From the NCBI RefSeq assembly GCF_900091525.1, contig NZ_FMCU01000002.1, positions 62,001 through 126,000 on the forward strand: a stretch of 64,000 bases of DNA. Reading direction: 5' to 3'. The notes beneath the pieces were generated by a model. The model had not been told where the DNA came from. It did not search any database and saw nothing but the letters and a program-made list of their open reading frames with translations. Below, piece by piece: positions 23,624 through 32,470 of the stretch. Within the stretch, counting starts at the first letter, position 1. Every line of letters begins with the position of its first letter. A program made the translations under genes and the position numbers. Origin of the DNA: Micromonospora matsumotoense (GTDB lineage: Bacteria; Actinomycetota; Actinomycetes; Mycobacteriales; Micromonosporaceae).

Positions 23624-24556
23624 ATGCCGGAGCCGGATCAGGAGCACCGTCCGACGACGGGGGAGCAGCGACCGGTCTTCGAGCCGGTGATCGAAGTGAC
23701 CGGCGAACCGGTCGATCCGACCGGAGACCCGGCGTACGACCCGGCGTACCGGTCGCCGTGGCCCCGGGGTGTGCGCCTGCTGGCCGCCGCGGCGGTGCTG
23801 GTGGTGGCGCTCGGCGCGCTCGCGGTGGTGGTGACCTTGGCCAACCCGGACCGGCTGGGGGTGGTCTTCTCCGGTGGACAGAACGCGACGCCACCGGTGG
23901 CGGTGACCGCCCGACCGGGTGGCGCGGGCGCTGCCGAGGCCGCCGCCGAGCGGACCGCGACCGCCCCGGTGGGCGGGTTGCGCCGGGCCACCTTCGAGCT
24001 GATGGACGGGGTGACCTCGTTCCGGCTGCGCACCGACGACCTCGGTGCCGACCTGTATCGGATCAGCAGCCCGGCCGACGCCGGCCTGACCCCCCGGCCC
24101 GAGGTGTCCGGCGACCGGGTGCAGCTGCGGGTGACCCGCCGGGACAAGGCCGGCCGGGGCGTCGTCGACGTGGTGCTCAACTCGCGGCTGACCTGGCGGT
24201 TGCGGCTGATCGGCGGGGTCAGCGACCACGTTCTCGACCTCACCGGCGCGCGGCTGTCCGGATTGGAGCTGATCGGTGGCGCGGCCCGGGTCGACCTGCG
24301 GCTGCCCCCGACGACCGGCACCCGCACGGTGCGGATGACCGGGGGCGTCAACCAGTTCGTGATCCGGGCACCCGACGGCCCCCCGGTCCGGGTCCGGGCC
24401 AGCGCCGGTGCCGGCAGCGTCGTCTGGTACGGCGATCGGCGTGACGGGCTGGCCCGGGGGGCGACCGTCGGCTCGCCGGACTGGGACCGGTCACCCGACC
24501 GGCTCTACCTCGACCTCGTCGCCGGGGCCAACACAGTCACCGTCGTGGAGGACTGA
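23624..24556 (+). CDS. Membrane-anchored protein, unknown function
   Basis: 310 aa, strong ribosome binding site GGGGAGG five nt upstream. A ~46-residue hydrophilic N-terminus is followed by one transmembrane helix (~50-72, LLAAAAVLVVALGALAVVV), an Ala/Pro-rich linker and a ~200-residue extracytoplasmic domain. The latter is rich in short beta-strand repeats with Gly turns (LIGGVSDHVLDL, LIGGAARVDLRL, MTGGVNQFVI), which resembles the right-handed beta arrangement of DUF4097-like domains. No catalytic motif is seen. Confidence 0.75.
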   Translation: MPEPDQEHRPTTGEQRPVFEPVIEVTGEPVDPTGDPAYDPAYRSPWPRGVRLLAAAAVLVVALGALAVVVTLANPDRLGVVFSGGQNATPPVAVTARPGGAGAAEAAAERTATAPVGGLRRATFELMDGVTSFRLRTDDLGADLYRISSPADAGLTPRPEVSGDRVQLRVTRRDKAGRGVVDVVLNSRLTWRLRLIGGVSDHVLDLTGARLSGLELIGGAARVDLRLPPTTGTRTVRMTGGVNQFVIRAPDGPPVRVRASAGAGSVVWYGDRRDGLARGATVGSPDWDRSPDRLYLDLVAGANTVTVVED

Positions 24557-24605
24557 ACCGCCCGGGGCACGCACCGCGGCGGGCGGGCCGGCATAGAGTC
24601 GGGCG

Positions 24606-25580
24606 GTGGACCGTACCGAATCGTTGCCGGCGCAGACCCGACCACCCGGCGTCGCCGACGAGGACCCGGGCAGTGTGCTGCTGCCCGGCCACGACGTGCC
24701 ACTGGGCCGCTACACCACGGTGCGCCGGCTGCTGCCGCAGCGGGCGCGTCGGATGGTCGGGGCGTGGTGTTTCGTGGACCACTTCGGCCCGGATGACGTT
24801 GCGCAGCGGCCCGGCATGGAGGTGCCGCCCCACCCGCACACCGGCCTGCAGACGGTGACCTGGCTGCTCGACGGCGAGATCGTGCACCGGGACAGCCTCG
24901 GCAACGTCCAGCCGATCCGACCCGGTCAGCTCAACGTGATGACCTCCGGGCACGGCATCGCCCACTCCGAGCGGTCACCGGCCACCCATCCGCCGGTGAT
25001 GCACGGGGTGCAGTTGTGGGTGGCGCTGCCGGACCCGGTCCGGGCCGGTGCGGCCGGCTTCGCCCACCACGCCGACCTGCCCCGCTGGCGCACCGGCGAC
25101 TGGGACCACACCCTGCTCGTCGGTGAGCTGAGCGGCGAGCGGTCCCCGGCGGTGGTGCACACGCCGCTGCTCGGTGCGCAGCTCCAGGCCCACGGGCCGG
25201 CCCCGGCGACGCTGCACCTGCGACCCCGCTTCGAGTACGCCCTGCTGGCGATGGACGGCCGGGCCCGGGTCGACGGCCAGTCGCTGGAGCCCGGCGTGCT
25301 GCTCTACCTCGGCGCGGGGCGGGACCGGCTGGAGCTGACCGCCGAGCCGGGCAGTCGACTGATGCTGCTCGGCGGCGAGCCGTTCGACGAGCCCCTGGTC
25401 ATGTGGTGGAACTTCGTCGGCCGCTCGCACGAGGAGGTGGTCACCGCCCGGGAGGACTGGATGGCCGGTCGTGACCGGTTCGGGCCGGTCGCCGACGACG
25501 CGGCCCCGCCGCTGCCCGCCCCGGAACTGCCGAGTGTCCGGTTGAAGGCCCGGGACCGGCGGGGCGACCTGCACGGTTGA
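24606..25580 (+). CDS. Pirin-family protein
   Basis: 324 aa from a GTG. N-terminal cupin with the pirin metal motif: HPHTGLQTVTWLLDGEIVHRDSLG-like sequence (residues ~78-100) and TSGHGIAHSE (~119-128). A C-terminal cupin follows. Some bacterial pirins act as quercetin dioxygenases and others as regulators; the role here is unknown. Downstream is the convergent DUF2795 gene. Confidence 0.92.
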   Translation: MDRTESLPAQTRPPGVADEDPGSVLLPGHDVPLGRYTTVRRLLPQRARRMVGAWCFVDHFGPDDVAQRPGMEVPPHPHTGLQTVTWLLDGEIVHRDSLGNVQPIRPGQLNVMTSGHGIAHSERSPATHPPVMHGVQLWVALPDPVRAGAAGFAHHADLPRWRTGDWDHTLLVGELSGERSPAVVHTPLLGAQLQAHGPAPATLHLRPRFEYALLAMDGRARVDGQSLEPGVLLYLGAGRDRLELTAEPGSRLMLLGGEPFDEPLVMWWNFVGRSHEEVVTAREDWMAGRDRFGPVADDAAPPLPAPELPSVRLKARDRRGDLHG

Positions 25581-25646
25581 CCCGCCCACCCGCGTGTGCT
25601 CGCCCACAGTATTTCCATAATCAGCCGTACGGGTGATGGCGTGTCA

Positions 25647-25760
25647 TATGATGATCGTGGCAGCGATGCCCGCCCGGTTCGGGTGGCCACCCGGCGGTTC
25701 GCCGGTGAACAGGCACGCGTGCGCCCCAGGTCGCGGTTCGTGACCCGGGGCGCCCGCCTT
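25647..25760 (+). ncRNA. Possible small structured RNA between convergent genes
   Basis: A -10-like TATGAT (25647-25652) sits in an AT-rich patch and is followed by two GC hairpins: CCGGCG-GTT-CGCCGG (25691-25705) and GCGCCCC-A-GGTC paired with GACC-C-GGGGCGC (25721-25753), then CCGCCTTTCC. No convincing -35 element is present. A plain double terminator between the convergent pirin and DUF2795 genes is the simpler alternative. Confidence 0.25.
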
Positions 25761-25823
25761 TCCGGACCCGGTGACCCGGCACCGGCCCTGACTTCGGCGG
25801 GCCGGCGGCGTCCGCCTTCCGGT

Positions 25824-26096
25824 TCAGATGCCCCGCAGGTGCTGCGCGACGCGCTGGCGTCGCTTGTCCCGCGCCTGTTGCGCCCGCGGGGCCGGGCCGA
25901 CCTCCGGGGCCGGATCGACAGCGGCGGAGCGGGCCACCTCGGCGTCGTTGGCGTAGTCGACCGGCGGCAGCGCCCGCAACGCCCGCAACACGTCCGGTGG
26001 TGCGCCCTCCCGTTCGGCCTGGCGTACCACGGCGTCCTTCGCCGCCGGGTAGTCCAGCCGGGACAGATACCGCAGGACTTCGGTCCGACTGGTCAT
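25824..26096 (-). CDS. DUF2795 protein
   Basis: 90 aa from the ATG that follows GAGGAGG with 8-9 nt spacing (an upstream in-frame ATG at 26129 lacks such a site). The DUF2795 pattern is visible: EVLRYLSRLDYPAAKDAVVR, then VLRALRALPPVDYANDAEV. It is a small helical protein common in actinobacteria and usually annotated as unknown. The tail is charged and Arg/Gln rich. Confidence 0.85.
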   Translation of the reverse strand: MTSRTEVLRYLSRLDYPAAKDAVVRQAEREGAPPDVLRALRALPPVDYANDAEVARSAAVDPAPEVGPAPRAQQARDKRRQRVAQHLRGI

Positions 26097-26322
26097 CGGT
26101 GAGCCTCCTCGCCGCCGTACTCCGGTCACGATCGGCGGCGGGTACCCGCCCGGCGGCCGGTCATTCGCCGTCGAAGCGGAAAATCACGCCGTTGCCGACG
26201 GTCCGACGCCGGGGCGGGATTCGGCGTCGTTACCGGACCCCGGGCCCGGCCGCAGGATGCGGCGTCGTTTCCGGGTCGCCGTGGCGGGTAACCGACCGGC
26301 CTCATGTCGAAGGGAGCCCCGC

Positions 26323-26736
26323 ATGAACTACGACACCTTCGTCGACCAGGTGGCCCGACGGGTCCGCACCGATCCGGAGCGGGCCGTGGCGCTGGTCCAC
26401 GCCACCATGGCGACCCTCGCCGAGCGGTTGACCGGTGGGGAGGTGCTCGACCTCGCCACCCAGTTGCCGGCGCCGCTGCGGCTGGCGTTGCGGCCCAGCC
26501 CGAGCACCGAGGCGGCCGACCGGTTCGGCGCGGCCGAGTTCGTCGCGCGGGTGGCGCAGCGGGCCGACCTGGACGAACCGGCCGCCCGGGACGTCGTGCG
26601 GGCGGTCTTCGTCACGGTCCGCGAGGCGGTCAGCGGCGGCGAGTTCGACGATCTGGTGACCCGGTTTCCCCGTGACTACCGGGATCTGGTGGAGTTGGCG
26701 CTCACCCCCGGGGTGTCCGCGCTGCGCCGGGCCTGA
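26323..26736 (+). CDS. DUF2267 protein
   Basis: 137 aa with AGGGAGC upstream of the ATG. It follows the DUF2267 pattern: MNYDTFVDQVARRV, TLAERLTGGEVLDLATQLP, and RDVVRAVFVTVREAVSGGEFDDLVTRFP. The protein appears as two related helical halves. Such proteins occur near stress genes; no activity is known. It is divergent from the DUF2795 gene. Confidence 0.88.
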   Translation: MNYDTFVDQVARRVRTDPERAVALVHATMATLAERLTGGEVLDLATQLPAPLRLALRPSPSTEAADRFGAAEFVARVAQRADLDEPAARDVVRAVFVTVREAVSGGEFDDLVTRFPRDYRDLVELALTPGVSALRRA

Positions 26737-26850
26737 CCGCCGGGCACCGGATCGGACCACCCACCGGGGACACCCAGCCGTTGACCAGGGCAACAACGCC
26801 GCCGCAGTGGTGCGCCCTGACTTGGCGAGTCGTTCGACCTGGCCTAACCT

Positions 26851-26982
26851 GGACCGCACGAGGGGAGTACTTCCCACGAACCATTCCGGTCAGTACGGCG
26901 TGCCCCGGGCACGCCTCGGGTGGTTGCCCACGGCGAACGTGGGTGAAGGAGACCTCGAACATGGCACGGTGTTCGAGGAGGT
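26851..26982 (+). promoter_or_regulatory. Manganese (yybP-ykoY) riboswitch controlling the TerC gene
   Basis: The conserved 5' element GGGGAGTA (26862-26869) and the 3' element GGTGAAGGAGACC (26942-26954) frame ~75 nt of stem-forming sequence, as in yybP-ykoY aptamers, which sense Mn2+ and commonly precede TerC/MntP genes. P1 can form between CGAGG (26859-26863) and CCTCG (26953-26957). A competing hairpin, CCTCGAACA (26953-26961) with TGTTCGAGG (26970-26978), covers the start of the ribosome binding site GAGGAGG. The two are mutually exclusive, giving a translational ON switch. Confidence 0.8.
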
Positions 26983-26985
26983 CCC

Positions 26986-28005
26986 ATGACCGGTCTGTCA
27001 TATCTTTCTGCCGGTGAGTTGTCGTCGGTCGGCACGCCCACCCTCTGGGCGGTCACCATCGTCGGCGTGCTCGCCCTGCTGGTGCTCGACTTCCTGGTCA
27101 CCCGTCGCCCGCACGAGGTGTCGATGCGGGAGGCGTTGGGCTGGTCGGCCTTCTACATCGCGTTGCCGCTGGCCTTCGGCGGCTGGGTCTGGTCCCGGTA
27201 CGGCTCCCAGCAGGGGGTCGAGTACCTGACCGGCTACCTGGTCGAGAAGTCGCTCTCCGTCGACAACCTCTTCGTGTTCATGCTGCTGCTGGCCGCCTTC
27301 GCGGTGCCCGCCGTGCTCGCCCAGCGGGTGCTGCTCTACGGCATCGCCGGCGCGCTGGTGCTGCGCGCGATCTTCATCGCCCTCGGCGCGGCGGCGTTGC
27401 AGACCCTCGACTTCGCCTTCCTGCTCTTCGCCGTCATCCTGATCGCCACCGCGGTCAAGCTGCTGCGCGACGCCCTCTCCGGGCACGAGCAGGAGGTCGA
27501 CATCAACAAGATGCGGTCGGTGCGGCTGCTGCGCCGGTTCATGCCGGTGGTCAACGAGTACCACGGCACCCGGATGACGATCCGGCAGCACGGTCGGCGG
27601 GCGCTCACCCCGTTCGCCCTCGTGGTGGTCGCGGTGCTCGCCACCGACATCGTCTTCGCGGTCGACTCGGTGCCCGCCGTCTACGGCATCACCGAGGACC
27701 CGTACCTGGTCTTCGCCACCAACGCGTTCGCACTGCTCGGGCTGCGGGCGCTCTACTTCGTGCTGCACGCCGCGCTGAGCCGGCTGGTGCACCTCAGCTA
27801 CGGCCTGGCGATCATCCTGGCCTTCATCGGCGTCAAGCTCGGCCTGCACTGGGCGCACGGGATCTGGTCGGGTGTGCCGGAGATCCCGACGCTGGCCTCG
27901 CTCGGCGTCATCATCGGTGTGCTGGTCGTGGTCACCCTCACCAGCCTGCGGGCCACCCGAGACCGGGAGCCCGGCGAGGCCGAGGTGGTCACCGAGAAGC
28001 ACTGA
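26986..28005 (+). CDS. TerC-family integral membrane protein (probable manganese exporter)
   Basis: 339 aa. About eight or nine hydrophobic segments. Family motifs with acidic residues in membrane helices: EKSLSVDNLFVFMLL near residue 86 and LATDIVFAVDSVPAVYGIT near 222, characteristic of TerC/Alx proteins. Relatives export or control Mn2+, in keeping with the riboswitch directly upstream. The start follows GGAGG by 4 nt. Confidence 0.93.
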   Translation: MTGLSYLSAGELSSVGTPTLWAVTIVGVLALLVLDFLVTRRPHEVSMREALGWSAFYIALPLAFGGWVWSRYGSQQGVEYLTGYLVEKSLSVDNLFVFMLLLAAFAVPAVLAQRVLLYGIAGALVLRAIFIALGAAALQTLDFAFLLFAVILIATAVKLLRDALSGHEQEVDINKMRSVRLLRRFMPVVNEYHGTRMTIRQHGRRALTPFALVVVAVLATDIVFAVDSVPAVYGITEDPYLVFATNAFALLGLRALYFVLHAALSRLVHLSYGLAIILAFIGVKLGLHWAHGIWSGVPEIPTLASLGVIIGVLVVVTLTSLRATRDREPGEAEVVTEKH

Positions 28006-28106
28006 CGGCACGCGACCGGCGGCGGCCCGTCACAAGGCCGCCGCCGAAGGCGTGCCGGTGGGCGAGAACCCTCCCGCCCAGGCCCACCGGGTGGTACGAC
28101 TGACGG

Positions 28107-28706
28107 GTGGGAATCGTGTCACCGGGCTTCCAGGGCCGCCGTCGTACGACCGACCCGGCCCTGCCGCCGGGGCAGTACCTGACCGAGGACTTCCCGGTGC
28201 TGTCCGCCGGGCCGACCCCCCGGGTCCCCCTGGACCGCTGGGAGTTCGTCCTCGCCACCGAGACCGGCGACGAGTTGCGCTGGTCCTGGGCGGAGCTGAT
28301 GGCCCTGCCGCAGGAGACCCCCACGGTGGACATCCACTGCGTCACCCGGTGGTCCAAGTTCGGCACCAGCTGGCAGGGCGTCTCGCTGGACGTGCTGCTC
28401 GACGGGGTGGACACCGCCGCCGACTACGCCCAGGCCCACTCGTACGGCGGCTACACCACCAACCTGCCCCTGGACGACCTGCGCGACGGTCAGGCCTGGG
28501 TGGTGCACGGCTACGACGGCGAGCCGCTGCCCGCCGAGCACGGTGGACCGGCCCGGCTGCTGGTGCCGCACCTCTACTTCTGGAAGTCGGCCAAGTGGGT
28601 GCGCGGCCTGCGGCTGACCGTCGAGGACGAGCCCGGTTTCTGGGAGACCGCCGGCTACCACGACTACGGCGACCCGTGGCGCGAGCAGCGCTACCAGGGC
28701 GACTGA
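28107..28706 (+). CDS. Molybdopterin-dependent oxidoreductase, sulfite-oxidase-like (YuiH type)
   Basis: 199 aa. The oxidoreductase molybdopterin fold shows TVDIHCVTRWSKFGTSWQGV, with the Cys (~76) that ligates molybdenum, and later VPHLYFWKSAKWVRGL. No Tat signal, heme domain or dimerisation domain, so it is a cytosolic single-domain member. Only 1 nt separates it from the reductase gene, which probably supplies or takes its electrons. Confidence 0.92.
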   Translation: MGIVSPGFQGRRRTTDPALPPGQYLTEDFPVLSAGPTPRVPLDRWEFVLATETGDELRWSWAELMALPQETPTVDIHCVTRWSKFGTSWQGVSLDVLLDGVDTAADYAQAHSYGGYTTNLPLDDLRDGQAWVVHGYDGEPLPAEHGGPARLLVPHLYFWKSAKWVRGLRLTVEDEPGFWETAGYHDYGDPWREQRYQGD

Positions 28707-28707
28707 G

Positions 28708-29469
28708 GTGACCGCAGCCGCCACGGGTGGCCGGGTGGCCGCGCCGCTGGGCTGGCGGGTGGCCCGGCTGGTGCAGCGCCGGGTCGAGACGCCCACCGCG
28801 CAGACCTTGGTCCTGTCGGTGCCCGACTGGCCGGGGCACCTGCCGGGGCAGCACGTCGACGTCCGGCTCACCGCCCCCGACGGCTACCAGGCGGCCCGTT
28901 CGTACTCGTTGGCCGGGCCGGTCGACGGCGACCGGATCGAGTTGACCGTGCAGCGGGTGCCCGACGGCGAGGTGTCGCCGTACCTGACGGACGTCTGGGC
29001 CGAGGGGGACCCGGTGGAGGTACGCGGTCCGGTCGGCGGCTGGTTCGTCTGGCGGCCCGCGCAGACCGCGCCGGTGCTGCTGGTCGCGGGCGGCTCCGGG
29101 GTGGTGCCGCTGATGGCGATGGTGCGCGCCCGGCGGGCCGCCGGCAGCCGGACGCCGTTCCGGCTGATCTACTCGGTACGCACCCCGGCGGACGTCATCT
29201 ACGCCGACGAGCTGCGCGTCCGCGCCCGCGACGACCTCGGCCTGGACGTGACCTACCTCTACACCCGCGAGGCCCCCGACGGGTGGCGGGGCGAACCGCA
29301 CCGGGTCGGGCTGGCCGACGTGAACACCCACGGCTGGCCGGCGGAGCTGGAGCCGCTCTGCTATGTCTGCGGCCCGACGGGTTTCGTGGAGACCGTCGCG
29401 GACCTGTTGGTGGGGCTGGGCCACCAGACCCGGCGGGTACGGACCGAACGGTTCGGGCCCACCGGCTGA
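28708..29469 (+). CDS. FAD-dependent ferredoxin-reductase-like oxidoreductase
   Basis: 253 aa from a GTG. FAD-binding barrel with RSYSLAG (~70), NAD(P)-binding domain with LLVAGGSGVVPLMAM (~128) and CYVCGPTGFVETV near the C-terminus. There is no 2Fe-2S domain. Operon with the molybdopterin oxidoreductase upstream and a small zinc-ribbon protein downstream; the three probably form one redox unit. Confidence 0.92.
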   Translation: MTAAATGGRVAAPLGWRVARLVQRRVETPTAQTLVLSVPDWPGHLPGQHVDVRLTAPDGYQAARSYSLAGPVDGDRIELTVQRVPDGEVSPYLTDVWAEGDPVEVRGPVGGWFVWRPAQTAPVLLVAGGSGVVPLMAMVRARRAAGSRTPFRLIYSVRTPADVIYADELRVRARDDLGLDVTYLYTREAPDGWRGEPHRVGLADVNTHGWPAELEPLCYVCGPTGFVETVADLLVGLGHQTRRVRTERFGPTG

Positions 29470-29485
29470 CCGGCGAGGAGAACCG

Positions 29486-29779
29486 ATGACCGAGATGTCC
29501 TACCTGGACGGCAACATGCTCGACGGGCCGCTGCGCGAGCTGCTGGCGGTGGACCTGAGCGCGGCGACCGGGCGGTGCGCGTCGTGCGGCATGGTCGGCC
29601 CGATGGCCGGCCTGCGCGTCTACGCCCACGCCCCCGGGCTGGTGGGCCGCTGCCCCGCCTGCGCCGAGGTGATGCTGCGGCTGGTCCGCGCCCCCGACCG
29701 GGCCTGGCTGGACCTGCGCGGTGCGACCTACCTCCAGGTGCCGATGCCGACCGCGCCATCGTTCCCCCGTCCACTCTGA
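29486..29779 (+). CDS. DUF6510 zinc-ribbon protein
   Basis: 97 aa with GGCGAGGAG upstream. Starts SYLDGNMLDGPL and carries two CxxC pairs, CASCG and CPAC, about 25 residues apart, fitting a zinc ribbon. This family recurs next to the same oxidoreductase/reductase pair in actinobacteria; a structural or electron-transfer role is possible but unknown. Confidence 0.85.
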   Translation: MTEMSYLDGNMLDGPLRELLAVDLSAATGRCASCGMVGPMAGLRVYAHAPGLVGRCPACAEVMLRLVRAPDRAWLDLRGATYLQVPMPTAPSFPRPL

Positions 29780-29878
29780 CCCGCCGCCCGGGTGACCTCC
29801 CGGGGAGCCGGGCTCGCCGCCGGCCGGCGCGGTGCGGTGTGTGCGGGCCCTGCGGTCGGTGCGGTGCGGGGGCCGCGG

Positions 29879-30910
29879 TCAGTGCGGTGCGGCGGCGACC
29901 GACGCCCGACGGACCAGCGGGCACGGCATGAGGACGTGCCGGGCCACCCGTCGGCGGGACCCCTTCGGCCGGTCGAGCAGCTCCACCATGGTCTCGACCG
30001 CCCAGGCGCCCATCCCGTGGTGCGGCAACGCCACGGTGGTCAGCGCGGGGAACAACCCGTCCGCGATGCCTTCCTGGTTGTCGAAACCGACCACCGACAG
30101 GTCGTCCGGGACCCGCAGACCGAGCTCGGCCGCCGCCCGGTAGACGCCCATCGCCATCCGGTCGGTGAAACAGAACAGCGCCGTGGGCCGGTCGGGGGGA
30201 GCGAGCAGGGCCCGGGCCGCCCGGTGCCCGCCGGCGGAGTCGCCGACATCGGTACGGACCAGTTCGGGCCGGTACGGCACCCCTGCGGCCCACAGCGCCT
30301 CCCGGTAGCCGAGCAACCGGCCCCGCGCGGCGGGGAGGTCGGCCGTGCTGGTGACGAACCCGATCCGCCGGTGACCGTGGGTGAGTAGCTCCCGCACTGC
30401 CGCCTCGGCGCCGCCGCGTTCGTCCGGCACCACCGAGGGGAGGGTGGCGTCGTCGCTGCGGGCGTTGAGCAGCACCACCGGCATCGGGCGCAGCTCGTCG
30501 GGGACCCGCACCACCCGGTGGTCCGTGGTCGCGTAGAGCACGCCGTCGACCCGGTGCCGGGCCAGGGCCCGGATCTCCCGTCGTTCGCCCTCCGGGTCGC
30601 GCCCGGTGGTGAGCAGCAGCACCCAACCGCGTGCCGACGCGGTCTCCTGCGCGCCGAGGATGAGCTGCCCGGCCTGACCGGTGGCGGCGATGACGTCGCC
30701 GAGCAGACCCAGGGCGTACGACCGTTGCAGCCGCAGCCCCCGGGCCAGCCCGTTCGCCGCGTAGCCGAGCTGCCGGGCCACCGCCTCGACCCGTTCCCGG
30801 GTCTGTGCGCTGACCCGGGTGCCGGACTTGTTGTTCAACACGTGGGACACGGTGGTCACCGAGACGCCCGCCGCGGCGGCGACGTCCCGGATGCTCGCCT
30901 TCGGTCCCAT
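29879..30910 (-). CDS. LacI-family transcriptional regulator
   Basis: 343 aa. N-terminal LacI helix-turn-helix: SIRDVAAAAGVSVTTVSHVL, then the hinge region RQLGYAANGLARGL. A periplasmic-binding-protein-like sensor domain follows, with the usual LTTVALPHHGMGAWAVE near the end. The start has AAGGTGAG upstream. No sugar transporter or hydrolase lies next to it, so its ligand and targets are unknown. Confidence 0.93.
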   Translation of the reverse strand: MGPKASIRDVAAAAGVSVTTVSHVLNNKSGTRVSAQTRERVEAVARQLGYAANGLARGLRLQRSYALGLLGDVIAATGQAGQLILGAQETASARGWVLLLTTGRDPEGERREIRALARHRVDGVLYATTDHRVVRVPDELRPMPVVLLNARSDDATLPSVVPDERGGAEAAVRELLTHGHRRIGFVTSTADLPAARGRLLGYREALWAAGVPYRPELVRTDVGDSAGGHRAARALLAPPDRPTALFCFTDRMAMGVYRAAAELGLRVPDDLSVVGFDNQEGIADGLFPALTTVALPHHGMGAWAVETMVELLDRPKGSRRRVARHVLMPCPLVRRASVAAAPH

Positions 30911-31133
30911 CGGCTCACCTTCGTGCTGCTCGTGGCTCGGCCGCCGGGGCGACGGTCCGACAACGCTAGCCGAACCGGCTGGGAAGCGGAGATCACGTGC
31001 GGCACCCGGTCCACGGGTTGGGCGGGGCGGCGACACCCCGGGCGCGTGTCGGGCCGGCGGGCGGTGCCGTCCGGCGTCGTCCCACGGGTCGATGCCCGCC
31101 CGTGCGGTGCACCGGCGGGCATCGACGTCCCGC

Positions 31134-32219
31134 TCAGATCCGGGAGGTGAAGGCCACCAGCACCTGGTACGGCGCGGGCGTGCCGGTGTTGTCGAAGCAG
31201 ATCACGTCCACCGGGGCGTCCACCGCGTACGACCACGGCTGGGTCAGGTTGCAGTAGTTGGGTCCGGTGCCCTGCGCGGTGACCTGGGCGTGCGTCTCCT
31301 TCTGCCCGAGCTGCTTGAAGGTGACCAGGTAGCGGCCGGCCGGCGCGAGCGGCGCGATGGTGTTGACGCCCACCCCGAGCTGGGAGTTGTCGTTGGTGGG
31401 GCCGCCCGCCGCGCTGGCCAGGTGACCGAAGAACTTCGGCGGGGCCAGCGACCCGATCACCGACCGTCCCCGGTGGTAGGAGAGGGCGAAGTCGGTGTTC
31501 ACCGGGGCTCCGGCCTGGTCGAAGCAGAACACGTAGACCAGCACGTCGGTGCCGGACGCGCCCCACCGGGCGACGGTGCACCGGCGCGGCGCGGCGTTCG
31601 GTTGGATCGCGGTGGCCTGCACGTTGCCGGCCAGCACCCCGGCCAGCCCGACCCCGGGCAGCCGCACCGACCACTGTCCGACCCCCAACGGGGCCAGCGT
31701 GGCGGGCGCCCCGGTCGACACGTACGACTGGACCAGGCCGCTGACCCCGCCCTGGACGTAAGCGTGTGCGGTGCCGGCCGGCAGCACGCCGGAGCTGGTG
31801 GTCCACAGCACGGTGAACCGGCTGTCGTCGCGGGTGCCGCCGGGGGCGAAGCACTGCACGTCGACGATCTCGTCGGTGCCCGACTGGAACCAGCGCACCA
31901 CGGTGCAGTAGTGCCCGGCCCGGTCCACCGGGGTCACGTGCGGCACCCCGCGCGCACCGGCGCCGATCTGCGGGAAGCGCACCTGGAACCGGCCCGGGGC
32001 GAGCTTGATGCCGGTGGCCCAGGCGGCCGGGAAGGCGGTCCTCCAGGTTCCCCACTGCCGGGTGGTGTCCAGGACGGTCCAGCTGGTGACCGTGGGATTG
32101 TCGACGTAGGCGAAACCCCAGCGGTCCGCGGTGGCCGCCGCGGCGGGTGCGGTCGGCGCGAGCCCCACGGCCGCCAGCAGGGCGGCCAGTGCGACGGCGA
32201 CGACACGGCGAACTCTCAT
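31134..32219 (-). CDS. Secreted protein with three repeated Cys-pair domains
   Basis: 361 aa from the ATG after GGAGGA. Signal peptide MRVRRVVAVALAALLAAVG ending near APAAAA. The mature part has three homologous ~95-residue units. Each contains a Cys followed 16-20 residues later by Cys-Phe: YCTVVRW...VQCFAP, RCTVARW...VFCFDQ, YCNLTQP...VICFDN. Each unit ends with a strand such as FTVLW, FALSY or YQVLVAF. The Cys pairs probably form one disulfide per unit. This suggests a beta-sandwich surface or secreted binding protein; no enzyme motif is seen. Confidence 0.85.
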   Translation of the reverse strand: MRVRRVVAVALAALLAAVGLAPTAPAAAATADRWGFAYVDNPTVTSWTVLDTTRQWGTWRTAFPAAWATGIKLAPGRFQVRFPQIGAGARGVPHVTPVDRAGHYCTVVRWFQSGTDEIVDVQCFAPGGTRDDSRFTVLWTTSSGVLPAGTAHAYVQGGVSGLVQSYVSTGAPATLAPLGVGQWSVRLPGVGLAGVLAGNVQATAIQPNAAPRRCTVARWGASGTDVLVYVFCFDQAGAPVNTDFALSYHRGRSVIGSLAPPKFFGHLASAAGGPTNDNSQLGVGVNTIAPLAPAGRYLVTFKQLGQKETHAQVTAQGTGPNYCNLTQPWSYAVDAPVDVICFDNTGTPAPYQVLVAFTSRI

Positions 32220-32470
32220 CTGTTCCTCCGATCGGTGGTGGTCGAACAGGAACTCAGCGTGAGCGGAAGGCGCGCCCAAAGCAACGGTCTCGTCTACGCG
32301 GTGTAACGACAGTCGGGAGCCCGTCACTGATGTATCAAACGGCCCACGACGCCCTCGCCCATCGCAGGAGTCCTTGCGGGCGGCGGGAAGGGTGACTCCG
32401 GGTCGCCGGCCGCCCCGCTCCGGCGCGATCCGACACGTTTGTCGTGCTGGCCGCCGGGAACGGAGCGGAC

